DNA of 64,000 bases from Cetobacterium sp. NK01 (GCF_024506395.1 NZ_JANIBO010000004.1:54412-118411), one strand, 5' to 3'. Numbered from the stretch's first letter, positions 27,578-37,244 are shown. The notes: a model not told the origin generated them from the letters alone. Numbers and translations are program-made.

Positions 27578-28375
27578 TTACATAATATTTAAAGCCTTTA
27601 AAGACTCTTTTACCATTTCTTCACGCTTAGGTAAATCTTTACCTTCTTTCATATCTAAATTTATAGCAAAACTATATATCTTGCCATCTTTTTCTACCCA
27701 ACCAATAAACCATCCAACTGGAATTTCTATATTTGAAGTTGCCCAGCCAGTTTTTCCGTGTAGAGTCCACTCTTTAGTCTTTTCTAAAATTGTTATCTCT
27801 TGAACTTGTTTTTGAATATCTTTAGCATACGGTAGTTCATTTGTGGCTAATTTAGTTAATAACTCACATTGCTCTACTGCACTAATTTTTAGAGGTCCTC
27901 TTAACCAAAATTGATCAACATCTTTTCCAATTTTTTTATTTCCAAAATTTAATTTATTGATTTCTTCTTGCATTTTTTTTGTCCCAATTTTTCTAGCTAG
28001 TAATTGATAAGCTGGAACTTGTGAAACCTTAATAGCGTATCTTAAATTCGAATCTTGAGCCCAACTTTTTAAAAATACTTTCTCACCGTTATATTTATAG
28101 AAAATATCGTCTACATTTTTAACTGCTCCAGTATTTAACCCAATTAGAGAATTATAAATTTTAAAAGTAGAAGCTGGATAAAATTGTACTTCTGCTCTTT
28201 TTTTGTTATAACCAGTGAAACTATCATTTTGTACATCATAAAGTACAAAAGTTCCTTCTAACTTATTTTTTTCAAATATTTCTTCAATTTTTTTATTTTC
28301 AGTGAAATTTAAAGCTAGTAACTGAATTGATAAAATTAGAAAAATATTTAAAATATAAAACGCTCTTTTTTTCAT
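27578..28375 (-). CDS. class D (OXA-type) beta-lactamase, OXA-85-like
   Basis: This 265-residue protein has a signal peptide (about residues 1-22) and is placed in the periplasm. Class D motifs are clear: STFK at 69-72 (Ser69 nucleophile, Lys72 carboxylated), SQV at 118-120, FGN at 144-146 (YGN in most OXA enzymes) and KTG at 208-210, with the Trp in QFWLRGPL typical of the group. The enzyme hydrolyses penicillins. The sequence is of the type known from Fusobacterium (FUS-1/OXA-85). It is a single-gene unit. The upstream gap carries a 12-bp inverted repeat that could be a control site. Confidence 0.93.
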   Translation of the reverse strand: MKKRAFYILNIFLILSIQLLALNFTENKKIEEIFEKNKLEGTFVLYDVQNDSFTGYNKKRAEVQFYPASTFKIYNSLIGLNTGAVKNVDDIFYKYNGEKVFLKSWAQDSNLRYAIKVSQVPAYQLLARKIGTKKMQEEINKLNFGNKKIGKDVDQFWLRGPLKISAVEQCELLTKLATNELPYAKDIQKQVQEITILEKTKEWTLHGKTGWATSNIEIPVGWFIGWVEKDGKIYSFAINLDMKEGKDLPKREEMVKESLKALNIM

Positions 28376-28712
28376 AATTAGAATTAACTCCTTTTTATTT
28401 TTTGCTCTTTAGCGTATCATATAATCTGTAAATTGTAAATCTATTATAAGAGAATAAAAAAACGCAAAAGACAACTAAAAAAGAACTAGAAAAATGTTCA
28501 ATAATTAGTACATTATAAAAAATGTACTAATTTTAAGAATATAATTTTTATACCTAATTAGTTTTTGAGGCACCTCAAAATTGATTTTACGAGGTTATTT
28601 TTTTGAAATTATTTTTTATAAATTTTTAAAATACCCAATTAGTGGAACTTTTAGACAAAAATGTTTTAAAATTAAAAAAGCTGAAATAAAATATTTTATT
28701 TCAGCTTTTCTA
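28376..28712. promoter_or_regulatory. gap with two inverted repeats and a terminator
   Basis: A perfect inverted repeat with 12-bp arms (AATTAGTACATT 28503-28514, AATGTACTAATT 28521-28532) lies about 130 nt upstream of the beta-lactamase gene. A second one, TTTTGAGG/CCTCAAAA, is at 28563-28580. Either could bind a regulator; no blaI or blaR gene is nearby. A perfect stem at 28676-28709 (AAAAGCTGAAAT... mirrored) ends the outer-membrane protein gene transcribed from the right. Confidence 0.5.
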
Positions 28713-29834
28713 TTAAAATTTATAAGTTACACTTATTCCACCTTGTGGTTGAAGTTTCCAATCTTTTTGAGAAGAACCCCAAACTTGATTTGAATACTTT
28801 ACTTGTGCAAATAAATCCATACTTAAATCTTGAGAATGATTATATGTTAGCTTAAACTGTGGTAGAACAAAGGCATTAAACATATTTGAATAACTTTTAT
28901 CACTATCTAATTTTGCAGGCCATAACCATCCATATCCATGATCAATTATCCAAAAAGTTGGTTTCCATCCTTTTTCACTGTTATTGGTGAAAATATATGG
29001 ATCAAATCCAGTAGAAAAATTAAATTGAAGATTTGTTTTTTCATTAAATTGATATATATTCTTAGAATATTCAAGCCAAGAAACAATTGCAAAATAATTC
29101 ATTTCATCTTTTTTATCTACTTTAAAATCTCCATTATACCATTCTTTTGATAGATAACCATTAAATTGAAATTTAAAATCTTCGTAAATTTTAAATTGTG
29201 TTAATAAATTAAGAGCTGCATGGTTCATATGACCATTGGGACTAGATTTAACATATGATCCATAAAAATAAAGTGGCTGTATAGCAAATTGTAAAACTTC
29301 AAAATTTTCAGTTCTAGGAAAATATTTATAAAAATCTACTGATGAACTAATCCAAGTCCAGTACTTATCGTCTGATGATTTGAAAAAGTTTGTCTGTCTT
29401 GCCCCTACTTGAGTTCTCCAAACAGCTTTTGTATTGAAAAAGTTTTTATGAACATATTCAAAATGCCCTTTAGGAACACTAAAATCATGATTAGATTTAT
29501 TGCTGTCTTTTTCATAATCTCCACTATAAATATTTGATAATCTATTCCATTCGAAAAATAATGACCATTGTGGAGCAAAATTATAATCTAAATAAAGCAT
29601 TGGATGAGATGTTGCTGTTTTATATTTCCCTGAATTTCCATAGATTGTAAATATTGTTCCAACTTCCCCATAAGGTATAAAAGACTCTTGTAATAAATTT
29701 TCTTCTTGCTTTATTCTTTTTTTATAAGAGTTCTCGATGCTATTTCCTATCTCTGTACTTTTAAGTTCTGCAAAAGCTTTATTATACAATACTGAAGATA
29801 GGATTAAAGAAAATATTAAACTTCTTTTATTCAT
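28713..29834 (-). CDS. outer-membrane beta-barrel protein of the oxalate locus
   Basis: This 373-residue protein has a signal peptide (MNKRSLIFSLILSSVLYNKAFA), many alternating amphipathic strands rich in Tyr, Trp and Phe, and the C-terminal aromatic signature of barrels (GGISVTYKF). It has the look of a substrate-specific porin. It is the last gene of the frc-oxc-AEC unit, 45 nt after the carrier gene, so it may let oxalate or formate cross the outer membrane. That role comes only from the context. A strong terminator follows directly. Confidence 0.7.
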   Translation of the reverse strand: MNKRSLIFSLILSSVLYNKAFAELKSTEIGNSIENSYKKRIKQEENLLQESFIPYGEVGTIFTIYGNSGKYKTATSHPMLYLDYNFAPQWSLFFEWNRLSNIYSGDYEKDSNKSNHDFSVPKGHFEYVHKNFFNTKAVWRTQVGARQTNFFKSSDDKYWTWISSSVDFYKYFPRTENFEVLQFAIQPLYFYGSYVKSSPNGHMNHAALNLLTQFKIYEDFKFQFNGYLSKEWYNGDFKVDKKDEMNYFAIVSWLEYSKNIYQFNEKTNLQFNFSTGFDPYIFTNNSEKGWKPTFWIIDHGYGWLWPAKLDSDKSYSNMFNAFVLPQFKLTYNHSQDLSMDLFAQVKYSNQVWGSSQKDWKLQPQGGISVTYKF

Positions 29835-29878
29835 AAAATACTCTCCTCACGTATCAATATTTTAGCTAACGTAGAAAT

Positions 29879-30904
29879 TTAAATATTCCATGTTGAAGCT
29901 AATCTTGTTACCCAAATCCAGAATGGTGCTGCAACCATAAATAGAAGTACACTTACCGCTAGAGATGAAGTTCCTGTACGAACATAAACTTGATAACGAC
30001 TACTTATTATAATTCCAGAAAATGCTGGTGGTAAAGCTCCTGAAAGAACAAGCATCTGAAGATGAATCGGATCTAATTTTACTAATAATCCAACAATTAA
30101 TAAAAGTCCTGGCATTAATATTAATTTTATAAATGTATTATAAATAATTTCTAAATCGAACTCGAATTTTAATCCAGATAATGTTAATCCAGCAGCGAAT
30201 ACAGCTACCCCTGAGTTTGCCTTTGAAATTAACTCAAAGTTTGGATCTAATATTGGTGGAAATTCTATTCCTAATAAAACAATTATAACCGCTAGGATAG
30301 GAGCCCATGCAACTGGTTGTGTCAATGCACTTATAACTGGATTTTTTTCTAATTTTTGCATCTCTTGTTCAAATTCATCAATATCTTTTTTTATTCCAGT
30401 TTCACTACTTAAATCTTTTATAAGTTGATTTTGAACTTTTGCTCCGCCAGGATTAAGTAAAGATAAACCAATAGGTATTGTAATTGCATTTACAACTATA
30501 GAAACTATTGCTACAACAAGCCCTGTATTAGCAGTTGCTCCAAATATTGGGTCTAGAACTGCAAATCCTAAAAATCCGATAGTAGGTGATCCTGCAATCA
30601 ATGCACAAACAGCGGCTTCTCCTTTTGTATGCTTAAAGAATTTATAGCAACTAAAGAATGACCACATAAAAACACCTACGATAACAAATGTACTTACCAA
30701 TGTTAATTTGATATCTTCAAATAACATATGTCTATCAGCTTTTACGATTGATACGAATAAAGCTGCAGGAAGTGCATAGTTTAAAACTAACTTGTTAAAA
30801 CTTCTAGCATTATCTTGATTAAAAGCTTTACTTTTACCTGCATAAAATCCTAAAAGCATTATGACGAAAATAGGAATTATATCTTTCATTATAATATTCC
30901 ACAT
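29879..30904 (-). CDS. AEC-family (auxin efflux carrier-like) transporter, putative oxalate carrier
   Basis: This 341-residue inner-membrane protein has about ten hydrophobic segments and a cytoplasmic loop near the middle (residues 165-195). Stretches such as [40 protein letters not shown] at the start and [22 protein letters not shown] near the end are typical of AEC permeases, which move malate and other small acids. It lies 36 nt behind oxalyl-CoA decarboxylase and in front of an outer-membrane barrel, so it is probably the oxalate uptake or oxalate/formate exchange carrier here. Similar AEC genes accompany oxc-frc in some lactobacilli and enterics (yfdV). Confidence 0.8.
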   Translation of the reverse strand: MWNIIMKDIIPIFVIMLLGFYAGKSKAFNQDNARSFNKLVLNYALPAALFVSIVKADRHMLFEDIKLTLVSTFVIVGVFMWSFFSCYKFFKHTKGEAAVCALIAGSPTIGFLGFAVLDPIFGATANTGLVVAIVSIVVNAITIPIGLSLLNPGGAKVQNQLIKDLSSETGIKKDIDEFEQEMQKLEKNPVISALTQPVAWAPILAVIIVLLGIEFPPILDPNFELISKANSGVAVFAAGLTLSGLKFEFDLEIIYNTFIKLILMPGLLLIVGLLVKLDPIHLQMLVLSGALPPAFSGIIISSRYQVYVRTGTSSLAVSVLLFMVAAPFWIWVTRLASTWNI

Positions 30905-30940
30905 ATTACCAACTCCTTTTTATTTTTTAGCCTTTTATTG

Positions 30941-32653
30941 TTAGCTTTTTACTCCAGTTTTTGGATTTAAAGAAGTTATATGTCCACTTTCTGTTCCAGT
31001 TTCAGTGTCTATAACACAATTAATTAAAGTTGGCTTTAAAGATTCAATGCCTTTTGTAATTGCATCTTTTAGTTCGTCTTGTGTTGTTGCATTGTATGGT
31101 GTTCCTCCGAAAGCTTCAATAAGCTTATCATATCTTGCAGAAGCCATAAGAGTTGTTGGAGAAGGATCTGTTCCTCCGCCTAAATTTTTGTGATCACCAC
31201 GATAAATTCCACCGTTGTTAAAGATTACAATAGTAATTGGTAATTTATATCTACAAATTGTTTCTATTTCCATTCCACTAAATCCAAATGCACTATCTCC
31301 TTCAATAGCTAAAATAGGTTTTCCACTTGTAATTGCTGCACCAATTGCAAATCCCATTCCAATTCCCATTACTCCCCAAGTTCCACAATCAAGACGTCTT
31401 CTTGGATAATACATATTAACTACATTTCTTGTATCATCTAATGTGTTTGCTCCTTCGTTAACTAAATATATATCTTTATGAGAATCGACTACTTCTTTAA
31501 CTATTTTTAAAGCATTGTAATAATTCATAGGAGAAGTTACTGTCTCTAATTTTGTTGTCATTTTTTCTATATTTGTTTCTTTATCATTTTCAATATCTTG
31601 AATCCAAGTTGGATCAGTTTTTATTGATATTTTTTCCAATCCACTAACTAATAGTTCCATACTAGATTCAATATCTCCTACTACAGGAACTTCGATTGGA
31701 CGATTGCTATCAATTTCTTTAGGGTCAATTTCTAATTGAATAAAACGAACGTCAGGATTCCAATGTTTCCCTTTTCCATGACTTAAAAGCCAATTTAATC
31801 TAGCTCCTATAAGCATAACTGTGTCAGCATTTTTTAATACAAGTGAACGTGCAGCAGCAGCGCATTGTGGATGATCATCAGAAAGTAATCCTTTAGCCAT
31901 AGACATTGGTAAATATGGAATTCCAGTTTTTTCTAAGAATTCTTTTATCAAATTGTCAGCTTGTGAATAAGCAGCTCCTTTACCTAATAAAACTAATGGT
32001 TTCTTAGATTTTGATAATAGTTCTAAAGCTTTTATTATAGAGTCAGAACTTGGAATAGATTTAGGTGCAGGGGTTTCAACTTTGAATAAAGTTTTTTCAG
32101 CTTCAGCTTTATCAATAACACTTCCCAATAGAGCTGTTGTTACATCTAAATAAACTCCACCTGGTCTTCCAGACGTTGCTGCACGAATAGCTCTAGCTAG
32201 TCCAATTGCAATATCTTCTGGTTTATTGATTCTATATGCAGCTTTAGCAAACGCCTTAGCTACATTCATTTGATCGAGTTCTTCATAGTCTCCTTGTTGT
32301 AAATCAATGATTGCTCTATCGCTAGAACCACTTATTTGAATCATAGGAAAACCGTTAACTGTTGCATTTGCTAAAGCAGTTAATCCATTTAGAAATCCTG
32401 GGGCTGAAACAGTTAGACATATGCCAGGTTTCTTTGTTAAATACCCACTAATTGCTGCAGCATTACCTGCAGATTGTTCATGCCTAAATCCGATGTATCT
32501 AATTCCTTCTTCTTGAGCATGTCTTGCTAAGTCTGTTACAGGAATTCCAACTAATCCATAAATTGTATCAATTTCATTTTTTTTAAATGCTTGGACTAGA
32601 AGATGCATTCCATCTGTTATGTTATCAATTTGATCATTCTGAACAGTAGACAT
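30941..32653 (-). CDS. oxc: oxalyl-CoA decarboxylase
   Basis: This 570-residue thiamine-diphosphate enzyme has Glu59 (FRHEQSAG) at the cofactor position, the TPP motif GDSAFGFSGMEIETI...IFNNGG (452-482), and the following Tyr484 in GGIYRGDHKNLGGG. The GQ-like arrangement and length match Oxc of Oxalobacter. It converts oxalyl-CoA to formyl-CoA and carbon dioxide, consuming a proton. Together with Frc this drains oxalate and raises cytoplasmic pH. frc lies 76 nt upstream with a hairpin in between. The start has AGGAGGG before it. Confidence 0.96.
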   Translation of the reverse strand: MSTVQNDQIDNITDGMHLLVQAFKKNEIDTIYGLVGIPVTDLARHAQEEGIRYIGFRHEQSAGNAAAISGYLTKKPGICLTVSAPGFLNGLTALANATVNGFPMIQISGSSDRAIIDLQQGDYEELDQMNVAKAFAKAAYRINKPEDIAIGLARAIRAATSGRPGGVYLDVTTALLGSVIDKAEAEKTLFKVETPAPKSIPSSDSIIKALELLSKSKKPLVLLGKGAAYSQADNLIKEFLEKTGIPYLPMSMAKGLLSDDHPQCAAAARSLVLKNADTVMLIGARLNWLLSHGKGKHWNPDVRFIQLEIDPKEIDSNRPIEVPVVGDIESSMELLVSGLEKISIKTDPTWIQDIENDKETNIEKMTTKLETVTSPMNYYNALKIVKEVVDSHKDIYLVNEGANTLDDTRNVVNMYYPRRRLDCGTWGVMGIGMGFAIGAAITSGKPILAIEGDSAFGFSGMEIETICRYKLPITIVIFNNGGIYRGDHKNLGGGTDPSPTTLMASARYDKLIEAFGGTPYNATTQDELKDAITKGIESLKPTLINCVIDTETGTESGHITSLNPKTGVKS

Positions 32654-32686
32654 AAAAACCCTCCTTTAATAAAAAATAGTTAAGGT

Positions 32687-32722
32687 GATTTTGTGGTAAT
32701 CGATTTTGGTTACCACAAAATC
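32687..32722 (-). terminator. 13-bp intercistronic hairpin between frc and oxc
   Basis: Perfect arms GATTTTGTGGTAA (32687-32699) and TTACCACAAAATC (32710-32722) enclose a 10-nt loop. In the direction of transcription no long T-run follows at once; a weaker T-rich stretch begins about 9 nt later. It may be a partial terminator setting the frc:oxc ratio, or an mRNA-stabilising stem. Confidence 0.6.
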
Positions 32723-32729
32723 TAATTAT

Positions 32730-34004
32730 TTATTTACATACAACATGTTTTTCACGAAATTCTTTTATTTCATCATCAGAATATCCAATTTCTTTTAATA
32801 TTTCATCTGTATGTTCACCTAATAATGGAGCACTTTTTATTTCAGGAGTAAAGTTAGAAAACTTTTGAGGACAACCAATTGTTAAATATTCTCCACGTTT
32901 TGGCTGTGGAACTTTTACAAGAGTTCCACATTTATGAAGTGATTCATCTTTTTCAATTTCGGCAATGCTTAAAACTGGTCCACATGGAACACCAAATTTA
33001 CTTAATTCACTAATAACTTCATACTTATCTTTTGTTATTGTATATTTTTCAATTTCAGCATAAATTTCTTGTTTTACTAAATTTCTAGCAGCAGGAGTAT
33101 TAAATTTAGGATCATTTATCCATTTTGTTATTCCCATACCTTCACAAGCTTTATCAAAAGCTTTATCTTCATTTTGAAGAACTATATATACATAAGCATT
33201 AGAATCAGTTTCCCAACCTTTACACTTATAACACCAACCAAGAACTTGTCCACCTTCTGCATTTCCATAACGTGGAACAGTATCTCCAACCTTATATTCT
33301 GGATATCCTGGGAAGTGCTTAATTTCTCCAGTGTGCTCTAATATTAATTGATCACGAAGTTTAACTCTACATAAATTTAATACAGCTTCTTGCATAGATT
33401 GATATACAAAACATCCTTCACCTGTTTTTTCTCTTTGCATTAAAGCTGCAAGAAGACCAATAACTAGATGCATTCCAGTATTACTATCTCCTAAAGCAGC
33501 ACCAGATTGAGTTGGAATATTGTGTTCTCCTTCCCACCAACCTGTTGTAGCTGCCGCTCCACCAGCACATTGAGCAACGGGTTCGAAAGCTTTAACATTT
33601 GCATATGGTGACTCTGGATTAAATCCTTTGATTGTACCATATATTAAACGAGGATTTAATTTATGAACTTCTTCCCAAGAAAATCCTAATTTATCAGCAG
33701 CACCTGGATGAAGATTTTCAACAAATATATCTGCATCTTGTAAAAGTTTTTTTAAAATTTCTTTTCCTTCGGGTGTTTTTGCATCGAGCTCTATTGATCT
33801 TTTATTACTATTTAGTTGTAAAAAATATAATGCATCTAAATCTGGAATATCTAACATTTGTGTTCTTGTTGGATCACCAGTTCCTGGACGCTCAATTTTA
33901 ATAACATCCGCTCCAAGCCAAGCTAATAATTGTGTACAAGCCGGTCCAGATTGTACCTGTGTCCAGTCAATAACTTTAATTCCTTCTAATGGTGCTGTTT
34001 TCAT
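32730..34004 (-). CDS. frc: formyl-CoA:oxalate CoA-transferase
   Basis: This 424-residue class III CoA-transferase starts [41 protein letters not shown]. It carries the catalytic aspartate in [11 protein letters not shown] (Asp173, equal to Asp169 of the Oxalobacter enzyme) and a glycine-rich loop near [10 protein letters not shown]. It moves CoA from formyl-CoA to oxalate, feeding Oxc. It is the first gene of the oxalate operon. GGAGG lies 7 nt upstream. It is intact. Confidence 0.96.
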   Translation of the reverse strand: MKTAPLEGIKVIDWTQVQSGPACTQLLAWLGADVIKIERPGTGDPTRTQMLDIPDLDALYFLQLNSNKRSIELDAKTPEGKEILKKLLQDADIFVENLHPGAADKLGFSWEEVHKLNPRLIYGTIKGFNPESPYANVKAFEPVAQCAGGAAATTGWWEGEHNIPTQSGAALGDSNTGMHLVIGLLAALMQREKTGEGCFVYQSMQEAVLNLCRVKLRDQLILEHTGEIKHFPGYPEYKVGDTVPRYGNAEGGQVLGWCYKCKGWETDSNAYVYIVLQNEDKAFDKACEGMGITKWINDPKFNTPAARNLVKQEIYAEIEKYTITKDKYEVISELSKFGVPCGPVLSIAEIEKDESLHKCGTLVKVPQPKRGEYLTIGCPQKFSNFTPEIKSAPLLGEHTDEILKEIGYSDDEIKEFREKHVVCK

Positions 34005-34194
34005 AAATTCTCCTCCTTATTTTATTATATATATTAGTGATATAAAGTAATTTAATTAATTTTGCGTTGTTATACAATATGAATTTATTTCTTCCTTTTT
34101 TATTGTTCTTATATTTGTTTTTTTAAATAATATTACTAAAATAAATTTATAAAAAATAATATAATATTCTAATTAAATAAAACATTACAAGAAT
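34005..34194. promoter_or_regulatory. upstream region of the oxalate operon
   Basis: This very AT-rich gap must hold the frc promoter on the minus strand. No clear -35/-10 pair or operator can be singled out. Confidence 0.3.
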
Positions 34195-34420
34195 CTATCG
34201 CTAAAGGAAATTTTACTATTGGGTATATTGTGAATTCACTTCCTTTTGGAAATTGTACAGTTACCAAATAATGATTTAAAGGTAGCCCTTGAGAATGGAT
34301 TAAAGACATATCCAGAATTTTTAGGTGCAATGGTGCAATTTTATAGAATATATAAAAAAATTTGGTATTAATACTACTAATAATATTGTTCCAAGATTAA
34401 TAGCAAAAGTAAATTAAAAA
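34195..34420 (+). pseudogene. relic of the C-terminal domain of a 5'-nucleotidase (UshA family)
   Basis: Two plus-strand pieces in different frames read KGNFTIGYIVNSLPFGNCTV and NDLKVALENGLKTYPEFLGAMVQF. Together they resemble the end domain of 5'-nucleotidases, where 'GxITYGDLFNVLPFGNTLVxxxLTGxQLKEALENG' is usual. A further piece, FGINTTNNIVPRLIAKVN, follows. There are stops and frame changes and no start. It is a leftover of a gene now lost. Confidence 0.4.
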
Positions 34421-34497
34421 ATATACAAGGATTTTTAAATTAAAGGAGTAAAATAAAGCAAATTAAATCACGACTTAATCTAATAAGGAGAGTTAAT

Positions 34498-35172
34498 ATG
34501 TTTTTTAAAGAAATTAATATTGAAGAATGGAAAAGAAAAGAATATTTTGAACATTTTACTAAAAATGAACCATGCACTGCAAGTATAACTTTAAAACTTG
34601 ATATTACTAATATTAAAAAGTTGAATTTAAAAGTTTATCCAGCATTAATTTATACTTTAACCAAAACTGTTAATCAATTTGAAGAATTTAGAACGAATAA
34701 AAATTCTCAAGGTATTTTAGGGATTTATGAAACTCTATATCCTTGTTATGCTTATCTAAAAAAAGGAAATGAATTATTTACTAATCTTTGGAGTGATTCA
34801 ATAAATTCTTATTCGGAGTTTTATAACTCTTATATTTATGATACAACAGAATATGGGCATATTCAAAAATTAATAGGAAAAGATAACGTTCCTGAAAATA
34901 GCTTTTCAATTTCAATGGAACCATGGTTTACCTTTGATGGATTTAATTTAAATTTAAAAAATGGATATGATTATTTTTTTCCAATCTTTACCCTTGGGAA
35001 GTTTTTTTTAGAGAATGAAAAATATTTAATTCCGTTATCTATTCAGGTTAATCATGCAGTTTGTGATGCTTTTTATCTTCAAAGATTTTTAGAGAAACTT
35101 GAAGAATTAATAAATACTGATGAAACATTTTTTGACACTCCACACGACCAAAGTCGTGGGATTCTTGGGTAG
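34498..35172 (+). CDS. chloramphenicol acetyltransferase-like protein with a replaced C-terminus
   Basis: This 224-residue protein belongs to the CatA family of trimeric acetyltransferases, with WKRKEYFEHF near the start and PWFTFDGFNLNL in the middle. The catalytic motif is QVNHAVCDAFY (His186, Asp190). The canonical form ends HAVCDGYH; here Gly is Ala and the last His is Tyr, so activity on chloramphenicol is uncertain. The family usually ends near residue 207 (LEELINT). The last 17 codons read into a CACGACcaaaGTCGTG hairpin typical of IS200/IS605 right ends, so the true 3' end was probably replaced by such an element. GGAG lies 7 nt upstream of the ATG. Confidence 0.8.
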   Translation: MFFKEINIEEWKRKEYFEHFTKNEPCTASITLKLDITNIKKLNLKVYPALIYTLTKTVNQFEEFRTNKNSQGILGIYETLYPCYAYLKKGNELFTNLWSDSINSYSEFYNSYIYDTTEYGHIQKLIGKDNVPENSFSISMEPWFTFDGFNLNLKNGYDYFFPIFTLGKFFLENEKYLIPLSIQVNHAVCDAFYLQRFLEKLEELINTDETFFDTPHDQSRGILG

Positions 35173-35420
35173 TAGGAACTTTTACGAGCTTCCTAAATTT
35201 ACCAAACTCTAAGGGTTTCCCTACCTTCTAATAGATTGAGTTTTAAGTCTATTTAGTTTAATGCTTGGTTATCGCTATTAAAATAGACTATTACTAGGAA
35301 TATTTTACGAGAAAACAGATTTATTTGTCTTAACTCCATATATTGGATTGCTAAGGTTCATTTGAATCTCGTAATATTTGGACCTTATTATACTAACTTT
35401 TTTCATTTAACTCAAATTTT
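35148..35420 (+). mobile_element. IS200/IS605-type right-end relic
   Basis: The hairpin CACGACcaaaGTCGTG, followed by GGATTCTTGGGTAG, is the kind of sequence that closes TnpB-bearing IS200/IS605 elements, where it also forms the scaffold of the omega RNA. No tnpA or tnpB gene is found here. The following 250 bases have no gene and contain several short inverted pairs (for example AATAGACT/AGTCTATT around 35250-35290). It is probably what is left of an element end. Confidence 0.4.
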
Positions 35421-35498
35421 TCAGTATTTTTTTGCCTAAATTTTTTCTATACTTTCCTTATATAATTAAAAAGTGATAGGAGAGGAAATTTTCCCCTC

Positions 35499-36009
35499 CT
35501 ATTTTTCACCTTTTTCATCTATTAACTTATAAAACATGGCTTTTGAAAACCCAATTGCCTTAATAGCATCTTTAACTGGAAGATAATTAGGGTTATCTTT
35601 ATCCCTAGTAAGAGGGTATATTTCGTTAAACCTTTTGTCTATATTCGTCATTTTTAGTTCTTCCAAACTTAACCCCTTTGGTTTCCAATAAGGTTTTCTC
35701 TTAAAAAGTCATTTAAATATGCCTGATCTAAAGATTCAACTGCAATACCCTTTGAGCTAAATCAATTAAACACTCTCGAACCTCTTTAGCATTACGTCCA
35801 ATTCTATCAAGGTTTTTAACAACAACAGTATCCCCTTCTTTAATCCACTCTAGCAAAAGTTCGTTCCATATTTCTCTATCTTCAAAGTTTTTTCCAGACC
35901 TCTTTTCTTGAAAAATTGTTCTCGGATTAGCTCCTAGCTCTTTAAAATATTCCACCTGTCTATCTAAATTCTGTGATTCAGAAGACACTCTAGCATAATA
36001 GTATTTCAT
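35499..36009 (-). pseudogene. serine resolvase/invertase, frameshifted twice
   Basis: The intact N-terminal part, MKYYYARVSSESQNLDRQVEYFKELGA, includes the catalytic Ser9 and later TVVVKNLDRIGRNAKEV, and is a serine recombinase domain. Near 35750 the frame is lost after LIDLAQ. The right text (KGIAVESLDQAYLNDFLREN) continues one base off. A second shift near 35690 leads to KPKGLSLEELKMTNIDKRFN and a C-terminal helix-turn-helix (YLPVKDAIKAIGFSKAMFYKL) ending at 35499. The start at 36009 is favoured over 36021 because AAGGA sits upstream at a usable distance. It is a plasmid or transposon resolvase in decay. Confidence 0.75.
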
Positions 36010-36149
36010 CAATATAACCATCCTTCTTTAAATTTCAAAAATATTATATAATTTTTGTGAAAAAAGTATTATATATAAAAACTTTTATAGATTTAAATCT
36101 AAAAATAAAAAATAAGTATATTTTATACTCTAAAATTTATTAATAAAAA

Positions 36150-36179
36150 AAGTACACAAAAGTCTACTTATGTGTACTT
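36150..36179. terminator. hairpin AAGTACACA / TGTGTACTT
   Basis: Arms at 36150-36158 and 36171-36179 are flanked by an A-run that becomes T on the minus strand, ending the RecG-like relic. The same AAGTACAC stem recurs as the terminator at 50461-50488. Confidence 0.6.
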
Positions 36180-36655
36180 GAAATTGTTATAACAATAGCT
36201 TCTAACTTTGTTATTACAGCAGTATAAAAATTGAATAAATTTTCCTCTCCCCACGTTCCATCATATATAATTCTATCAACCTATCTATCATATTTAGCAT
36301 CACTTTTATCTATATATTCCAAATGAAAATGAGGTAAATAGCTTTTTATACTAATTGTTTTTCCAAACATAAGAAGACCACCTAAAGTCAATTCAAACTT
36401 TCCCGTATTTCTATTTTTTATAATAACTCCAATACTTTTTAAAAACTCATCTAAATTATCAATATTGTTAAAATGACTTTCTGGATACACTTCTCTCATT
36501 CTTAATCTGTACTTTTCAATAGTTATTATATCTAAATCGTTAATATCATAATTTTCTAAAATTTTTCTATCCAAAGATTTCACACTAGAATCTCTAAGCA
36601 TAGCATTAATTTCGTCAATACTGCATAATTGATCACTTTCATTTAATCTTTTATG
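36164..36655 (-). pseudogene. fragment of an AAA_4/RecG-like DNA-binding protein
   Basis: The minus strand carries RLNESDQLCSIDEINAMLRDSSVKSLDRKIL through KFELTLGGLLMFGKTISIKSYLPHFHLEYIDKSDAKYDR. It then has TAG where a Trp is expected and continues VDRIIYDGTWGEENLFNFY to a stop at 36164-36166. The order 'LT.GGLLMFGK ... RW.DRI..DGTWGENLFNFY' is typical of the divergent-AAA putative DNA-binding proteins often called RecG-like transcriptional regulators. The N-terminal Schlafen-type domain and the C-terminus are missing. It starts directly at the end of the acetyltransferase gene upstream. Confidence 0.55.
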
Positions 36656-36656
36656 G

Positions 36657-37244
36657 TCATTTAGTCAATTTTTTTATGATTCTACAAGGATTTCCAAATG
36701 CTACAGAATTAGAAGGAATATCTTTAGTTACAACACTTCCGGCTCCTATAACAACATTATTTCCTATTGTTACTCCTGGTAAAATTATTGCTCCTCCACC
36801 TACCCAAACATTATCTCCTATTGTTACTGGTGCTGTTTGTGTTTTGCAAAATTCAAATGTTCCATTCTCTTTTATCTCTCCAAATCGCTCATTAGCATTT
36901 AAAGGATGAAAAGCTGTATATATTTGAACATTAGGAGCAATCAATGCATTATTACCAATAGTTATCTTATTATCATCTAAAAATGTACAATTCATATTTA
37001 CTTCGCAATTATTTCCAAAGTAAATATTATTTCCATAATCTACAAAAAAAGGTGCTGTAATCCATAAGTTTTTTCCTTTTCCTCCTAATAACTCTGTTAA
37101 TATTCTATTTTTTTCCTCTAAATTATTTGAATCTATTTGATTATAATCTCTAATCAAATTTTTTGCTTTATGCCACTGATCCAATAACTCACTATCTCCA
37201 CAATCATATAATAAACCAGCTAACATTTTTTCTCTTTCAGTCAT
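36657..37244 (-). CDS. maa: maltose/galactoside O-acetyltransferase
   Basis: This 195-residue left-handed beta-helix acetyltransferase has hexapeptide repeats from about residue 75 to 185 (KITIGNNALIAPNVQIYTAFHPL, PVTIGDNVWVGGGAIILPGVTIGNNVVIGAGSVVTKDI) and the mac domain at the N-terminus (TEREKMLAGLLYDCGDSEL). The His in TAFHPL is the catalytic residue. It transfers acetyl from acetyl-CoA to sugars; maltose or galactoside specificity cannot be read from the sequence. It is a single-gene unit with AGGAGG upstream. Confidence 0.88.
   Translation of the reverse strand: MTEREKMLAGLLYDCGDSELLDQWHKAKNLIRDYNQIDSNNLEEKNRILTELLGGKGKNLWITAPFFVDYGNNIYFGNNCEVNMNCTFLDDNKITIGNNALIAPNVQIYTAFHPLNANERFGEIKENGTFEFCKTQTAPVTIGDNVWVGGGAIILPGVTIGNNVVIGAGSVVTKDIPSNSVAFGNPCRIIKKLTK

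Noticed and set aside
36281..36601. Intact 106-residue gene
   Set aside because: The sense of the sequence continues past both ends (after a TAG in place of Trp, and before the first ATG), so it is a fragment of a larger broken gene.
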